DNA from: Liolophura sinensis | Taxonomy: Eukaryota; Mollusca; Polyplacophora; Chitonida; Chitonidae | DNA: 64,000 bases | NCBI RefSeq assembly: GCF_032854445.1 | Contig: NC_088301.1 | Span: 55,663,187-55,727,186, forward strand | Direction: 5' to 3' | Part shown: positions 25,063 through 39,200 of the stretch, piece by piece | Layout: each line of letters starts with the position of its first letter | How positions within the stretch are numbered: the first letter of the stretch is position 1 | Notes under the pieces: model-generated | The model's database searches: none | Told to the model about the DNA's origin: nothing | What the model saw: only the letters and a program-made list of their open reading frames with translations | Position numbers and translations under genes: made by a program

Positions 25063-26326
25063 AAGAGTAAAATTAAATAAGCAAGGGAAGTATTAATTAA
25101 ATCAATATCCAGTGGTTCTCCGCCGGAAATTTGTACGTTACCGGTACCTGTAATTAACATCTCCCTAAACATGGCAAATTAATGCAAATTTACAGGAAAA
25201 TTAGACACCGGGTACATACATATCATCTTCATGATGTCACGGTTTGTATTGTACGAATATGCCTAGACAATTAAGTGATTCGCCAGCTGTACCTGCTTGT
25301 GAGAGTGGATACGGTTAATAGTTTACTTCATAAAGACGAATAAATCATACGCACACCCCAAATAAGACGACACAATATTGCGCCAATTAAGTTTCTTGTT
25401 TTTGAAAATTAGATAGTAAGGCGTTAGGGTGATACATATGTATAGTTGTGCCAAGCTTTGAAATAATTACAATTCTCATCAGGAGTATAAAGACTTTTTT
25501 CTGATTTGAAGGATGAGAGGAATTTTTGTCGTGCATGGCTTTTGTACATGGGCTTCGTGCAGTTTCAAAGAATTTTAAATAAATAAAGGCATACCGTGTG
25601 TATATGCCAATATAAACCATGTGGCATAATTTAACTGTTACTTCACGTGTACTGTGTGATTAACGTGAATTACTTGCAATGTTTCAGTAGCCTACATGCT
25701 GGTCTGATAAGCTTGGAACAAACACGAGGACATGCATGATTCTTAGACATGAGAACATGCATCAGCTTTCACTGAGTAAGTAGGCCACTTTTTCTCCGCC
25801 GCCATATGCATGCAACTCTATAGTCATGTACCATCTTTTTGCAATATCCAAGTGTATGCTGAAAGACCACCCATGCATGCGAGACTAGTTAATGACCTAG
25901 AGCTTAGGTTGTCTATGTACAAATACTAGTAGGCCTACAACATTTAGGTTGCCTGTTGTCTTAATACTGGTAATACATGGGTTAATAAGATTTTTGTTTC
26001 TTCATTTCAGACAACGGAATTGTAGATAAAAAGTGTTATAATCATGAAAACAATCTTAACAATCTATATTGGTAGCCGGCTTGTATTTGGCAGAAGTTAA
26101 GTTTATGAGTTTATGTATGTGAGTTAATGCATAAATATATTATTACTAAATGTTCAATACTCCCATTATTAGAACATTAATTGTTCTACCCGGAAAAGTT
26201 TAATTATTACCTGTCATTGTTCAAGGTCAAGTAGGCCAATAGGCCTATATATTAATGTCAACAGAGGCAGTATTGATTAAAAGCTTAATCAAGACAAAGA
26301 AGAATATGAAAGAAAAGACAGGAAAA

Positions 26327-26349
26327 CAAATAAATAAATAAATAAATAA
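26327..26349. repeat. AAAT microsatellite
   Basis: About five to six AAAT units in a row; possibly the leftover tail of a SINE in plus orientation. Confidence 0.7.
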
Positions 26350-28611
26350 GGAGAAATTACCTCTCGTTTTGTCGACTTTCTAAAGGGCAAGTCAATCGGG
26401 TGGGCGTCGACAACTGTATCTATACTACTATTATTATTCAGGCAGGCTGCAAAACCCCCGGCATAGTTTGATGTACTTCAGTGGCAGAGAGTGTAAACGT
26501 ACTAAATGTACATAGATATAGACCTTTAGTTAGTGGAGAAGTAATGACGTATATTGATTGATACACTGATACACCAAGCAGTGTTTCACGTGCATGCATG
26601 ATAGTAAATCCGTGATACCTTGTGACCGACTAGAAAGAGTTGATTGGGTAAGGACTCGATCACTGGATGGTGCGTTGTTCACCGATGTAGGCCATATATG
26701 TAGACAGCATATAACACCTATAAGATAAGAGTAGAGATTGTCGGCAATTTACTAACTATCACTCTCGTCACGTGATGAACAAACGTCCCAGAAAGAAGAG
26801 ATGAAGTGGTTAATGGTGTCGACGGGACATGTTGATCTGGATTGCCATTTGTCACGATGACATATAGACCTAACACAGTATTATGTTTCATCATGAGCTG
26901 ACCCATAGCAGCGGTTAGTGTCACAAGGCCAAGGGAGGTCATCCAGGAGCATGGTTTTGTGTTTCTAAACCAACACCCAGAAGTAAACAGGTCATTGGCA
27001 TCTTCATTTCGAAGCACAAAATTTGGAGTCTGGAGATATATTTTAAATGTAATGTTAAAAACAAAACAAAAAAAAAAAGAAAAAATGACATTTCGAAAAG
27101 TACATGACAAAACGGCCGGTGATATATTTTGACACATGGAAGACAAAAAAAAACGATATTTTGGCGACATACATTTCCTTCGCGCAGACAATTACTTGGA
27201 CTATGGTTTAATGTTTTGTGGAGTTAAGCAATAAATACACAATATGTTATTGTCTGGTGCACAGTCCGTTATATGTTACTAAACCAATGCCCATGCAGAG
27301 CATGTGGCTCTTGCATCAAGCTCCATCACTCCCTCATAAGCACACACTACATATATATATAGAGCAATGGATCATATAAATGAGCATGTGTATAACAACT
27401 ATACATATATACAAGCGGAACAGGGGGACATTGTAGATGTATGTATACAAAAGGAAAGAATAAAAGATACCTAAAACAAGCGTAATACTGATGACCGGAC
27501 TCGACAAGCGTTCTCCAGCAAATTTCATATAACACCTCACGAAAGAGCGCCGTCGCCCGCTTATTGTCACCAAGGCGCCGAGAGCCCCAGAAACAGGGGA
27601 ATCGTAACAATTCCCTGAATTCCGAGAAATGGCGATATGGAGCCCAAGCGACCTAGCTGCGGATTGAATGGCCAGTAACTTATAACCACTCGACCAGGAC
27701 ATGTTCCTCGGAACCAAATATATATCTATATTATTCTTCCTTAAGTGGTATGTATAAGTTGAGCCAAATACCGCTCGATCACTAGTGTCTATACCTGTAA
27801 CGTCTCTTACAGGATAAATAGACGTGATTATCTATAAACCTCGTTATGTACATATATGATAGTCACGGATACAATGTAACTTTCTTGATTTTTTTATGCC
27901 GATAACCAGAGTTCTGTAATATACATTGAACATCATATGGCAGAGATGTGATGCTCTTGAAGAAATAACGTTAGACAAATATTCTCTTGAAAAAAAAATG
28001 CAAACATGTCTTATTTAAAATCGTTTGCTTTCGATGCTGTCAAAAGGACACTCAAGGTCTATCAGCATGTTTTCTTATGGTCACATATAGCAACTTACAC
28101 TGTTTAAATAATAAATAAAATATCACACGGGTACATGTATATGCAACCAATAGGGCAGCAAGGGTTTGGTAACAGCGAGTGTATAAATAAGGGTTCACTT
28201 ACAGTAAAATTTCTCTGTAGACTATATGCCGTTATACACATGTTGACATATATAAGAACAGGGATGTTTGTCCTTGCTAATAGGCGTCTTGACTGTTGTT
28301 GACGTGAGCGGATTCTATACCTCCCACGATAGTGACGCACTGCACTTGAGATCGATATAGCGAGCAGGTGTCATTAAATATTCTGTCATATTAAAAGTGT
28401 ACAGCTCCGCAATTTAGAAGTCAAGCTGGGTGAAGGATCATTCTCAGGAAACATCCCCCTCCAGTGAAATGTGCATAAGCTATAACCTACAAGATATTAA
28501 TCGTTATAGTATCAGGTGCAAAAGCTAGGTCTACGCAATCTATTCGCATGAACCTCTATCCTATATACGTCGGCCTATACTTATATAATCTAAAAGAATA
28601 CAGGATGGAGA

Positions 28612-28677
28612 GCAAAACCAGAGCAGCGACACCAGTATATACTTGGCAAATGGTCACACGTAACCGGAGAAATACCG
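28612..28677. repeat. Dispersed repeat, partner of about 4850-4920
   Basis: Both places read 'AGAGCAGCGAC', then 'CAGT', then 'TTGGCAAATGG', 'ACAC' and 'GGAGAAATAC'-like strings in the same order and spacing. It is a decayed low-copy repeat of unknown type. Confidence 0.4.
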
Positions 28678-29280
28678 CCTCTTCTGTATTTAGGGTTAGG
28701 GTTATGCAGAATCATGTAAAAATGCAGAAATGTTAACGGCCATTTATTAGAAATTATTGGCCTAGAATTACTGCACATTACTCTTTGTATGTCAATCTAT
28801 ACTTCTGACATTAGTTTCGAGTAAGATATATAGACTGACTGTTGATACCCTACAAATTCATGCATTCTACTCGAACCCGTCATATCTATATAGTTTACCT
28901 AATAAGTTTCTTTTGAACGCTTGTATCCTAGATCTTAACAACGTAACGAAAATGGCTTAACAATCTGTTAAAAGAGTTTCGTGTGTAGAGTTCCAAACAA
29001 CGTTAGCAACATTTTGGCGTATCTGCATGGAGATGTCAGTGATTTAGGGTAACCATGTCCTTTTATTTAAACTGCACGATGTAATGTTGGACCCACTTTT
29101 GCAAAGAGACAGTATAATCCGACATATACTGAATGACTTACAGTCCCAGTTGTTTGGAGCTATATAGTGTACTTTTTACGATATAAATAGTGGGTATCTC
29201 TGTCAACCCTGTCCGGGTCTCTGACAGCCTTGGAATTATCCTTTCATCAGTACGTCAAGCCCCATGCAGGACCACGAAGG

Positions 29281-29490
29281 TGTGTTAGACTTAAGTCAGA
29301 CTTATTGTCTTAACTTGTGCTATTATTTCTGTACTTAGCTATGAATCTAAACGCTAAGTTTCAATTTTGTTATGAAGGTCTTTATAATTTTTATATAAGG
29401 TAAGCAACAATTTTACCACATTGAACAGTTTTTAAATTTAAGCTAAGTCTGACTCAAGACTAAGACAGCTTCATGACCCTTGAGCCTGTA
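29281..29490. mobile_element. Inverted-repeat element fragment (MITE-like)
   Basis: It begins AGACTTAAGTCAGACTTATTG and ends GACTCAAGACTAAGACAGCT followed by TCATGACCCTTGAGCCTG. The right end matches the right end of the element at 58409-58632 in reverse-complement form. The left terminal repeat is incomplete. Confidence 0.4.
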
Positions 29491-30640
29491 ATATAGGGGA
29501 CGACATGTATTCTTGCATGACAGAAGTTTAGGCAAAAGTAGAAATGCCTAAAGTTTTTCACAAAGTCAGTTTTGACGGAGACAGCAAAATTGAAAACATG
29601 CATGTAGGAAGCAAATTAAAAGTTGGAGTGAGAGGAGAGGCGGCATTATACCAACCAATGACAAGGGGGTCTAGGGGACGGCAGAGCCCCGAAAGCTCTC
29701 GAATTCTATATAGCCGTTCACGCGTTTGAGCGTGTTTTAACACAAAAAATATCCACCCTCAAGGTTTGGATTAAGTACTGTACATTTTGGCACAATTCAT
29801 AATTTAATTACCGGATCACTACCTTACTTTACGTACAAATACATCACAGATACGCAAATATAGCTGATATACGCTCATGTATGTTGGATAAATAGTTACT
29901 CGAAAAGCACATGCGGATAAGCGATGAACGATATTAATTGTACATTTACTAGAGTAACCTGGCCCTCATCCACGCCTTTATCCACCAGATTGAGGGGGTC
30001 GTGCAATCGGCACAACCATCCAAGTACGGAGCCTGTAACATTTGTGTGCTAAGAGCTCGAGTCGACTTCGTCTGAATGAAGACGGGCGGCCCGTAAAATA
30101 GCAAAAAGGGGCATTCCTATCCAGCATTACGGTAAAATCCTAATTAAACTCGACATGTACTCGATATCTAACCTTTCTTTGTTCTAGAAACATACAGTCA
30201 TGGCGTCATAAAACATTTACTTAGTAGGGTTTCCTTGCTATAAATATGGAATAGGGCAAGTACTGGCGGATAATTTGCCTTTAGGGGCACTTCTGTTTTT
30301 CACTATTAATACTTTCGCTGTTTCAATGCTGAGTTACATTGCCCAATTTCAATAACGACATGATCGCTATTCCCGAGGTTAAAATATCTGACCAGTAAAA
30401 TTGCAGTACATTAATATGTTTGAACGAATTAAAAGAAATGTTTTAACCGATCAGACGCTGATAAATGATGATGAATAATCACTGTGGTGAATTTTTTTTA
30501 TGGTTGGTTTGAAAGTTTGAAAACCCAGAACAATATTTGCCCAAAACCCACTTTAGAAAGTGCGAGGGCAGTTTTAAATTGAATAGTGTTGCCAATTAAA
30601 GTTGGGTAGGGGGAGGTGTTGACAATGGACTGCTACTCGT

Positions 30641-33600
30641 GTGACGATGGAATAAGTGTAAAGAAGGAATGAGTGTGGCAAATGAATAAGTGTGACGATG
30701 GAATAAGTGTGACTATGGAATGAATGTGAACATGGAATGAGTGTGAATATGGAATGAGTGTAAACATGGAATGAATGTGGCGAATGATTGAGTGTGACGG
30801 TGGAATGAGTGTGAATATGGAATGAATGTGGCGAATGAATGAATGTGAACATGGAATGAATGTGGCGAATGAATGAGTGTACACATGGGATGAGTGTACA
30901 GATGGGATGAGTGTAACGATGGGATCAGTGTGAACATAGAATGAGTGTGAACATGGAATGAGTGTGAACATGGAATGAGTGTGAACATGGAATGAGAGTG
31001 AACTTGGAATGAGTGTGAACATGGAATGAATGTGAACGTAGAATGAGTGTGAACATGGAATGGGTGTGAACATAGAATGAGTATGAATGTGGAATGAGTA
31101 TTAAGATGGGATGAGTGTGAAGATGGAATGAGTGTGAACATTTAATGAGTATGAAGATGGAATGGGTGTGAAGATGGAATCAATGTGAAGATGGAATTAG
31201 TGTGAACATTAAATGAGTATGAAGATGGAATGAGTGTGAACATGGAATGATGGTGAAGATGGAATGAGTGTGAAGATGGAATGAGTGTGAACATTGAATG
31301 AGTGTGAACGTGGAAAGAGTGTGAAGATGGAATCATTGTGAAGATGGAATCATTGTGAAGATGGAATGAGTGTGAAGATGGAATGAGTGTGAAGATGGAA
31401 TGAGTGTGAAGATGGAATGAGTGTGAAGATGGAATGAGATTGAACATGGAAGGAGTGTGAAGATGGAATGAGTGTGAAGACTGAATGAGTGTGAAGACAG
31501 AATGAGTATGAACGTGGAATAAGTGTGAAGATGGGATGAGTGTGAAGATGGAATCAGTGGGAAGATGAAATCAGTGTGAACATTAAATGAATATGAAGAT
31601 GGAATGATTGTGAACATGGAATGAGTGTGAATATGGAATGAGTGTGAACATGTAATGAGTGTGAACATGGAATGAGTGTGAACATGTAATGAGTGTGAAC
31701 ATGGAATGAGTATGAACATGGAATGAGTGTGAACATGGAATGAGAGTGAACGTGGAATGAGTGTGAACATGGAATGAGTGTGAACATGGAATGAGATTGA
31801 ACATGGAATGAGTGTGAACATGGAATGATTGTGAAGATTGAATGAGTGTGAAGACAGAATAAGTATGAACGTGGAATGAGCGTGAAGATGGGATGAGTGT
31901 GAAGATAGAATGAGTATGAACGTGGAATGAATGTAAACATTAAATGAGAATGAAGATGGAATCATTGTGAAGGTGGAATGAGTGTGAACATGGAATGAGA
32001 GTGAACCTGGAATGAGTGTGAACATGGAATAAGTGTGAACATGAAATGAGAGTGAACATTAAATGGGTGTGAAGATGGAATCAGTGTGAACGTGGAATGA
32101 GTATGAACATGGAATCAGTGTGATGGAATGAGTGTGAACATTAAATGAGTGTGAAGATGGAATGAGTGTGAACATTAAATGAGTGTGAAGATGGAATGAG
32201 TGTGAACATGGAATGAGTGTTAACATGAAATGTATGTGAACGTAGAATGAGTGTGAAGATGGAATGAGTGTGAAGATGGAATGAGTGTGAAGATGGAATG
32301 AGATTGAACATGGAAGGAGTGTGAACGTGGAATGAGTGTGAAGATAGAATGAGTATGAAGATAGAATGAGAGTGAACATAGAATGAGTGTGAACATGGAA
32401 TGAGTGTGAACATGGAATGAGAGTGAACATGGAATGAACGTGAACATGGAATGAGTATGAAGATGGAATGAGTGTGAAGATGGAATGAGTGTGAACATGA
32501 AATGAGTGTGAACATTTAATGAGTGTGAAGATGGAATGAGTGTGAACATTAAATAAGTGTGAAGATGGAATGAGTGTGAAGATGGAATGAGTGTGAACAT
32601 GGAATGAGTATGAAGATGAAATGAGTGTGAACATGGAATGAGTGTGAACGTGGAAAGAGTGTGAAGATGGAATCATTGTGAAGATGGAATCATTGTGAAG
32701 ATGGAATCAGTGTGAAGATGGAATGAGTGTGACGATGGAATGAGTGTAAAGATGGAATGAGAGCGAACTTGGAATGGGTGTGAAGATGGAATGAGTGTGA
32801 GCATGGAATGAGTGTGAAGATGGAATTAGTGTGAACATAAAATCAGATTTAACATGGAATGAGTGTGAACATGGAATGAGTGTGAAGATTGAATGAGTGT
32901 GAAGATAGAATGACTATGAACGTGGAATGAGTGTGAAGATGGGATGAGTGTGAAGATAGAATGAGTATGAACTTGGAATGAGTGTGAACATGGAATGAGT
33001 GTGAACATGGAATGAGTTTGAACATGGAATGAATGTGAACATGGAATGAGTGTGAACATAAATGAGTGTGAACATGGAATGAGTGTGAACATGGAATGAG
33101 CATGAAGATGGAATGAGTGTGAACATGGAATGAGTGTGAAGATGGAATGAGTGTGAAGATGGAATGAGTGTGAACATAGAATGAGTATGAAGATGGAATG
33201 AGTGTGAACATAGAATAAGTGTCAACGTGGAAAGAGTGTGAAGATGGAATCATTGTGAAGATGGAATCATTGTGAAGATGGAATCATTGTGAAGATGGAA
33301 TCAGTGTGAACATGGAATGAGTGTGAACATGGAATCAGTGTGAAGATGGAATGAGAGTGAACTTGGAATGAGTGTGAAGATGGAATGAGTGTGAAGATGG
33401 AATGAGTTTGAAGATGGAATTAGTGTGAACATAGAATGTGATTGAACATGGAATGAGTGTGAACATGGAATGAGCATGAAGATGGAATGAGTGTGAAGAT
33501 AGAATGAGTATGAACGTGGAATGAGTGTGAAGATGGGATGAGTATGAAGATAGAATGAGTATGAACTTGGAATGAGAGTGAAGATGGAATGAGTTTGAAC

Positions 33601-36270
33601 ATGGAATGAATGTGAACATGGAATGAGTGTTAACATGAATGAGTGTGAACTTGGAATGAGTGTGAACATGGAATGAGCATGAAGATGGAATGAGTGTGAA
33701 GATGGAATGAGTGTGAAGATGGAATGAGTGTGAAGATGGAATGAGTGTGAACATGGAATGAGTGTGAACATGGAATGAGTGTGAACATTAAATGAATGTG
33801 AACATGGAATGAGTGTGACTATAGAATGAGTGTGAACATTAAATGAGTGTGAACGTGGAATGAGTGTGAAGATGGGATGAGTATGAAGATAGAATGAGTA
33901 TGAACTTGGAATGAGAGTGAACATGGAATGAGTTTGAACATGGAATGAATGTGAACATGGAATGAGTGTTAACATGAATGAGTGTGAACTTGGAATGAGT
34001 GTGAACATGGAATGAGCATGAAGATGGAATGAGTGTGAAGATGGAATGAGTGTGAAGATGGAATGAGTGTGAAAATGGAATGAGTGTGAAGATGAAATGA
34101 GTATGAAGATGGAATGAGTGTGAACATAGAATGAGTGTGAACGTGGAAAGAGTGTGAAGATGGAATCATTGTGAAGATGGAATCATTGTGAAGATGGAAT
34201 CAGTGTGAAGATGGAATCAGTGTGACGATGGAATCAGTGTAAAGATGGAATGAGAGTGAACTTGGAATGAGAGTGAAGATGGAATTAGTGTGAACATAGA
34301 ATGAGATTGAACATGGAATGAGTGTGAACATGGAATGAGCGTGAAGATTGAATGAGTGTGAAGATAGAATGAGTATGAACGTGGAATGAGTGTGAACATG
34401 GAATGAGAGTGAAGATTGAATGAGTGTGAAGATAGAATGAGTGTGAACGTGGAATGATTGTGAACATGGAATGAGTTTGAACATGGAATGAATGTGAACG
34501 TAGAATGAGTGTGAACATGGAATTAGTGTGAACATGGAATGAGCATGAAGATGGAATGAGTGTGAACATAGAATGAGTGTGAACGTGGAATGAGTGTGAA
34601 GATGGAATCATTGTGAAGATGGAATGAGTGTGAACATGGAATGAGTGTGACGATGGAATGAGTGTGACGATGGAATGAGTGTGAACATTAAATGAGTGTG
34701 AACATTAAATGAGTGTGAACATGGAAAGAGTATGATGATGGAATGAGTGTGAACATGGAATGAGTGTGAAGATGGAATGAGTGTGAACATGGAATGAGTG
34801 TGAAGATGGAATGAGTGTGAACATGGAATGAGTGTGAACATGGAATGAGTGTGAACATTAAATGAATGTGAACATGGAATGAGTGTGACTATAGAATGAG
34901 TGTGAACATTAAATGAGTGTGAACATGGAATGAGTGTGAACATGGAATGAATGTGAACTTGAAATGAGTGTGAACATGTAATGAATGTGAACGTAGAATG
35001 AGTTTGAGCATGGAATGGGTGTGAACATAGAATGAGTATGAACGTGGAATGAGTGTGAACATGGGATGAGTGTGAAGATGGAATCAGTGTGAACATTTAA
35101 TGAGTATGAAGATGGAATGGGTGTGAAGATGGAATCAGTGTGAAGATGGAATGAGTGTGACGATGGAATCAGTGTAAAGATGGAATGAGAGTGAACTTGG
35201 AATGAGAGTGAAGATGGAATTAGTGTGAACATTAAATGAGTGTGAACATTAAATGAGTGTGAACATGGAAAGAGTATGATGATGGAATGAGTGTGAACAT
35301 AGAATGAGTGTGAACATGAAATGAGTTTGAACATAGAATGAGTGTGAAGATGGAATGAGTGTGAACATGGAATGAGTGTGAACATGGAATGAGTGTGAAC
35401 ATTAAATGAATGTGAACATGGAATGAGTGTGACTATAGAATGAGTGTGAACATTAAATGAGTGTGAACATGGAATGAGTGTGAACATGGAATGAGAGTGA
35501 ACTTGAAATGAGTGTGAACATGTAATGAATGTGAACGTAGAATGAGTTTGAGCATGGAATGAGTGTGAACATAGAATGAGTATGAACGTGGAATGAGTTT
35601 GAACATGGGATGAGTGTGAAGATGGAATCAGTGTGAACATTTAATGAGTATGAAGATGGAATGGGTGTGAAGATGGAATCAATGTGAAGATGGAATCAGT
35701 GTGAACACTAAAGGAATATGAAGATGGAATGAGTGTGAAGATGGAATGAGTGTGAAGATGGAATGATTGTGAAGATGGAATGAGTGTGAAGATGGAATGT
35801 GTGTGAACATGTAATGAGTGTGAACATGGAATGAGTGTGAACATGAAATGAGTGTGAAGATGGAATGAGTGTGAAGATGGAATGAGTATGAAGATGGAAT
35901 GAGTGTGGACATGAAATGAGTGTGAAGATGGAATGAGTGTGAAGATGGAATGAGTATGAAGATGGAATGAGTGTGGACATAGAATGAGTGTGAACGTGGA
36001 ATGAGTGTGAACATGGAATGAGTGTGACGATGGAATGAGTGTGACGATGGAATGAGTGTGAACATGGAATGAGTGTGACGATGGAATGAGTGTGAACATG
36101 GAATGAGTGTGAAGATGGAATCAGTGTGACGATGGAATGGGTGTGAAGAGGGAAAGAGTGTGAAGATGGAATGAGTATGAAGATGGAAAGAGTGTGAAGA
36201 TGGAATAAGTGTAAACATGGAATGTTTGTGACAATGGAATGAGCGTTAACGTGGAATGAGTGTGAAGGAA
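30641..36270. repeat. 17-bp satellite/minisatellite array, about 330 units
   Basis: The unit is GTGAACATGGAATGAGT or GTGAAGATGGAATGAGT; common variants change the 'AACAT' part (acgat, acgtg, acttg) or replace GGAATG by TAAATG or AGAATG. The period is 17, so all three minus-strand frames spell the same 17-residue string MFTLIPCSHSFHVHTHS and stay open for up to 243 codons, without being genes. The plus strand is almost free of C. Longer blocks are repeated inside the array: a block with 'attaaatgaatg..gactatagaatg' starts at 33781, 34851 and 35395, 544 bases (32 units) separating the last two. Confidence 0.98.
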
Positions 36271-39200
36271 TAAGACGCTGTAATGTAGTTAAATGAGTTT
36301 GCTACCAGAACGGTTGATACTCCACTACTGGCTTCGTAATTATGATGTTGGACATCCTTGATTAAATGGAGAGGACTCGTCGGGGTTTATATAGTTTGTC
36401 ATATTATTACATTATGTGCTCTGATCTTTTGTTGTTTTGTTACAGACTGTACTTTATAACAACAGGCACCAATCATATGAAAATTCTTCATTTCGGAGAT
36501 AAATGTATATAGATTATAATGTTAATTCTCACACAGTATAAGAGTCGTGTATTAAAGAGCACAGGCGTCGCCTACATGATACTTTTGTGATGTCTGGGCG
36601 CATACTAAATGTCTTGGGCCCAGGATTGCAAAGCTGTCTTACATTCAAGTCAAACTTAGTCTTATCTGGTGGTATTACTCGTGACTTTAGATTTGAGGTT
36701 GCTTGGACATTTTTGTCATGAAGGTCTTAGTCAATTAACATTATTCATTGAAAATGAGTCACAATTTTCAGCTCAGAAAACTGGTTTGAAGTTGCAGTTA
36801 AATCTGGACTGGTTATTATTTTAAATATCACACACCATGTGTTTGTTGTCCCTTAGACATCACGCACATCGTGCAGTTAAAGTTAAAAAATTTCGTAGCT
36901 GATGATTTTTAAAAAAAATTATACACCTTTGTGTTCATTGGGTTACCGACATACTATACGCATTATTTGCAATCTGTTATGTAAATATATGCGTGTGTAT
37001 TCATTGTATAGATGAATATCTGAAAAACGGTTTTGTGTACTTACTTTGTCCAATGTGAACTAAGTTACACTAGCAGCTCTAGTCATTCGTGAACAATATT
37101 ATGCTGATGGAGCTGAACAAGATTTATCTTGAACAAGAAGTAAGCTTTATCTGTAAACCCCGATCCAACAACTGACCGTATTAAAAAGGCTTCGTCAGTG
37201 TAGTCCGTCTTGTAGGGTAAGCGGTAAACTAATGAATTGATGGATCAAAGTACAGTTGTAGGCTAACAGTAAGCCACGCGCTAGTTGTCTCTCAAACTGA
37301 CTGAACTGGAGATGACCTTAGGAGCTGAAACTTAGTTCTGTCAATCCCCTTAAGAAGTGCTGATATATAAACTTGACCCTTTAACCTGGGACTTGACACA
37401 GGTAACTCTTTAACTCTGGCTCTCTGAATATTCAGGTAAATATTTGTTTCCTTTCAGACCCCCCCCCCTCCCCACACACGACATAACGTCCGGGTAAAAT
37501 CCTTTTATTAGTTCGTGTCGTTGCCAGTTCATTTAAGCAACATTGACTTCTCTAACGACAATTAAAGCCGGCTCTTCAGACTATCTCACGATTCATTAAA
37601 GTTCCAAACCATATACGTTAATGATACTAATCAGTATACCAATCCATTATGATGGTGATCCGAATCTGGTTTCGGAAACAGATTCTTGGCCATTGTTAAA
37701 TTTGAGTCCAGAATTTAGTTTTGGAATGATTTCGATGAAATTTTGTGCTAGATGGCTTTTGGGATATGGAACGTGATTCTTCATCTCCACCGTGCAGCTT
37801 TAAAGATCTTGCCTACAGATTTTGATAACATTTGCACAAAGCTAGGTCGTCTCACAAGTGCCAGTCATTACATTTTGGTGATGAAATGTTTCAGACCTCC
37901 ATGACAAATGAAAATTAGCGATTAGGTTATACTTGAAAATAATGCCACAAGCTAACACTACCCTGGTGCCTGAAATATTTTTAGTATGACTAGGGTTTTT
38001 TTCAAACGATTCTTCATCATTGCCCGAAGGCATTACTCTCGATGCTTTACTATTGCAAAATACATCATTGCAGTATTGTCCCTTTGTTTGCATAGCGGAG
38101 CATTTGTACATTTACAACTGTTGCATAGATTTGCTCTGTGGGATTGCCTTCTAGTTTAGTTATTTTGTTGGAGTAACTGACTAATCCGCCATATATACAA
38201 CGGATCTGCATGTTAATACACCCTGCAGAAGTCTAGCAGTCATTGTCGTGGAGCTGACCAGCTTGTACACATGTTACGTATAAAATCGGAGATAAGAATT
38301 ACATAAGATCCGGATGAGGAGATTGACTATATTTTTCCGGCATAGTTACTTAAAACTATAACTACTTTACACAGCATTATAGACGGGTTATTTACATGAA
38401 TACTTATATCGTACAACCCCTTAATCAAGGATAAATTGTACAAACTTCTCGGGAAGATTCATTTTTTTCTTTGATAACCAAAGTTGTGCAAAATTGTATT
38501 CGACACTCGCATACAGGTAAGTAATAACTAGTGCTATATAAAGAGGATACAGAAGTCAGTCGCACCTAAATATAAACTCTTCATATAAGAAACCACCTGC
38601 GCATGTTAATGACATGAAGAGTGATTCTAATGCGCCTGGAAGTTTCTCGCTATTTAAAAATATACATAATAAACAAAACTGAACGAGAGGTCACACATTA
38701 AAAGTAATGACTTTATTGTTAAAGAGAACTTTTTTAATAACTACAAGTCTGACTTCTCTGTTTGCATGACTAAATCTCATAACATGCAGAGTGATTTGAT
38801 ATTAAAGCGAACACGGAACTAGCCATGTAACTCTGACGTTTTACACCTGTATCTACGTCAAATCTGGTATCAGTTTCTGCTCTGTAGTGTCATTTTCAAA
38901 GTTCAATAAATGTAGGTCGCTCAGTCAACGGTTATTTCGGATGATAGACACGTGTGTTCAGTTCACGTGTTAACATACATTGTTGGTTCTTTCATCGGTA
39001 TAGTTCAATGATACCGAAATTGTCAGACATCCTTTCACACTTCATATAGCCTACGTTTGGCATTCATAATTGGTATCCCAAAACACAAGTGTAAATAATG
39101 ATACTGATTCACGAAATATGTATAGCCTAGGTCCTTAACCACACTCTCCGTGCATGTCAAGGTGGTACTTTTTTCTGTTCCACTCTAAAGTAATATCGCA

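Larger units (their letters stand above)
24390..30640. other. No convincing gene; intergenic between TBC1D25 and the satellite
   Basis: A minus ORF at 26718-27191 includes an exon-like part after CTCCAG near 27032, with no recognised domain. A minus ORF at 27334-27717 ends its best part near a TTAG/GTATCT donor, likewise unrecognised. An AAAT microsatellite lies at about 26327-26349. The rest is AT-rich with SINE and inverted-repeat fragments listed separately. Confidence 0.4.

Noticed and set aside
26718-27191. 157-codon minus ORF as a gene
   Set aside because: Its first third is poly(Phe/Lys)-type low-complexity sequence and no domain or neighbouring exon was recognised; noted only in the region entry.
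28690-28701. Telomere-like TTAGGGTTAGGG
   Set aside because: Only two units; too short to indicate telomeric DNA or an interstitial telomere.
30574-36218. About thirty long minus-strand ORFs rich in His, Ser, Phe and Thr (up to 243 codons)
   Set aside because: They are the 17-bp repeat read in three frames; each frame gives the same permuted peptide. No start context, splice sites or non-repeat coding sequence.
30641-36270. Heat-shock element or human-satellite-III-like array, because of GGAAT
   Set aside because: GAA triplets are all on one strand and spaced 7 and 10 bases, not the alternating GAA/TTC every 5 bases of an HSE, and the unit is 17 bases, not a pentamer.
30641-36270. CRISPR array
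   Set aside because: Units are directly adjacent without spacers and the genome is eukaryotic.
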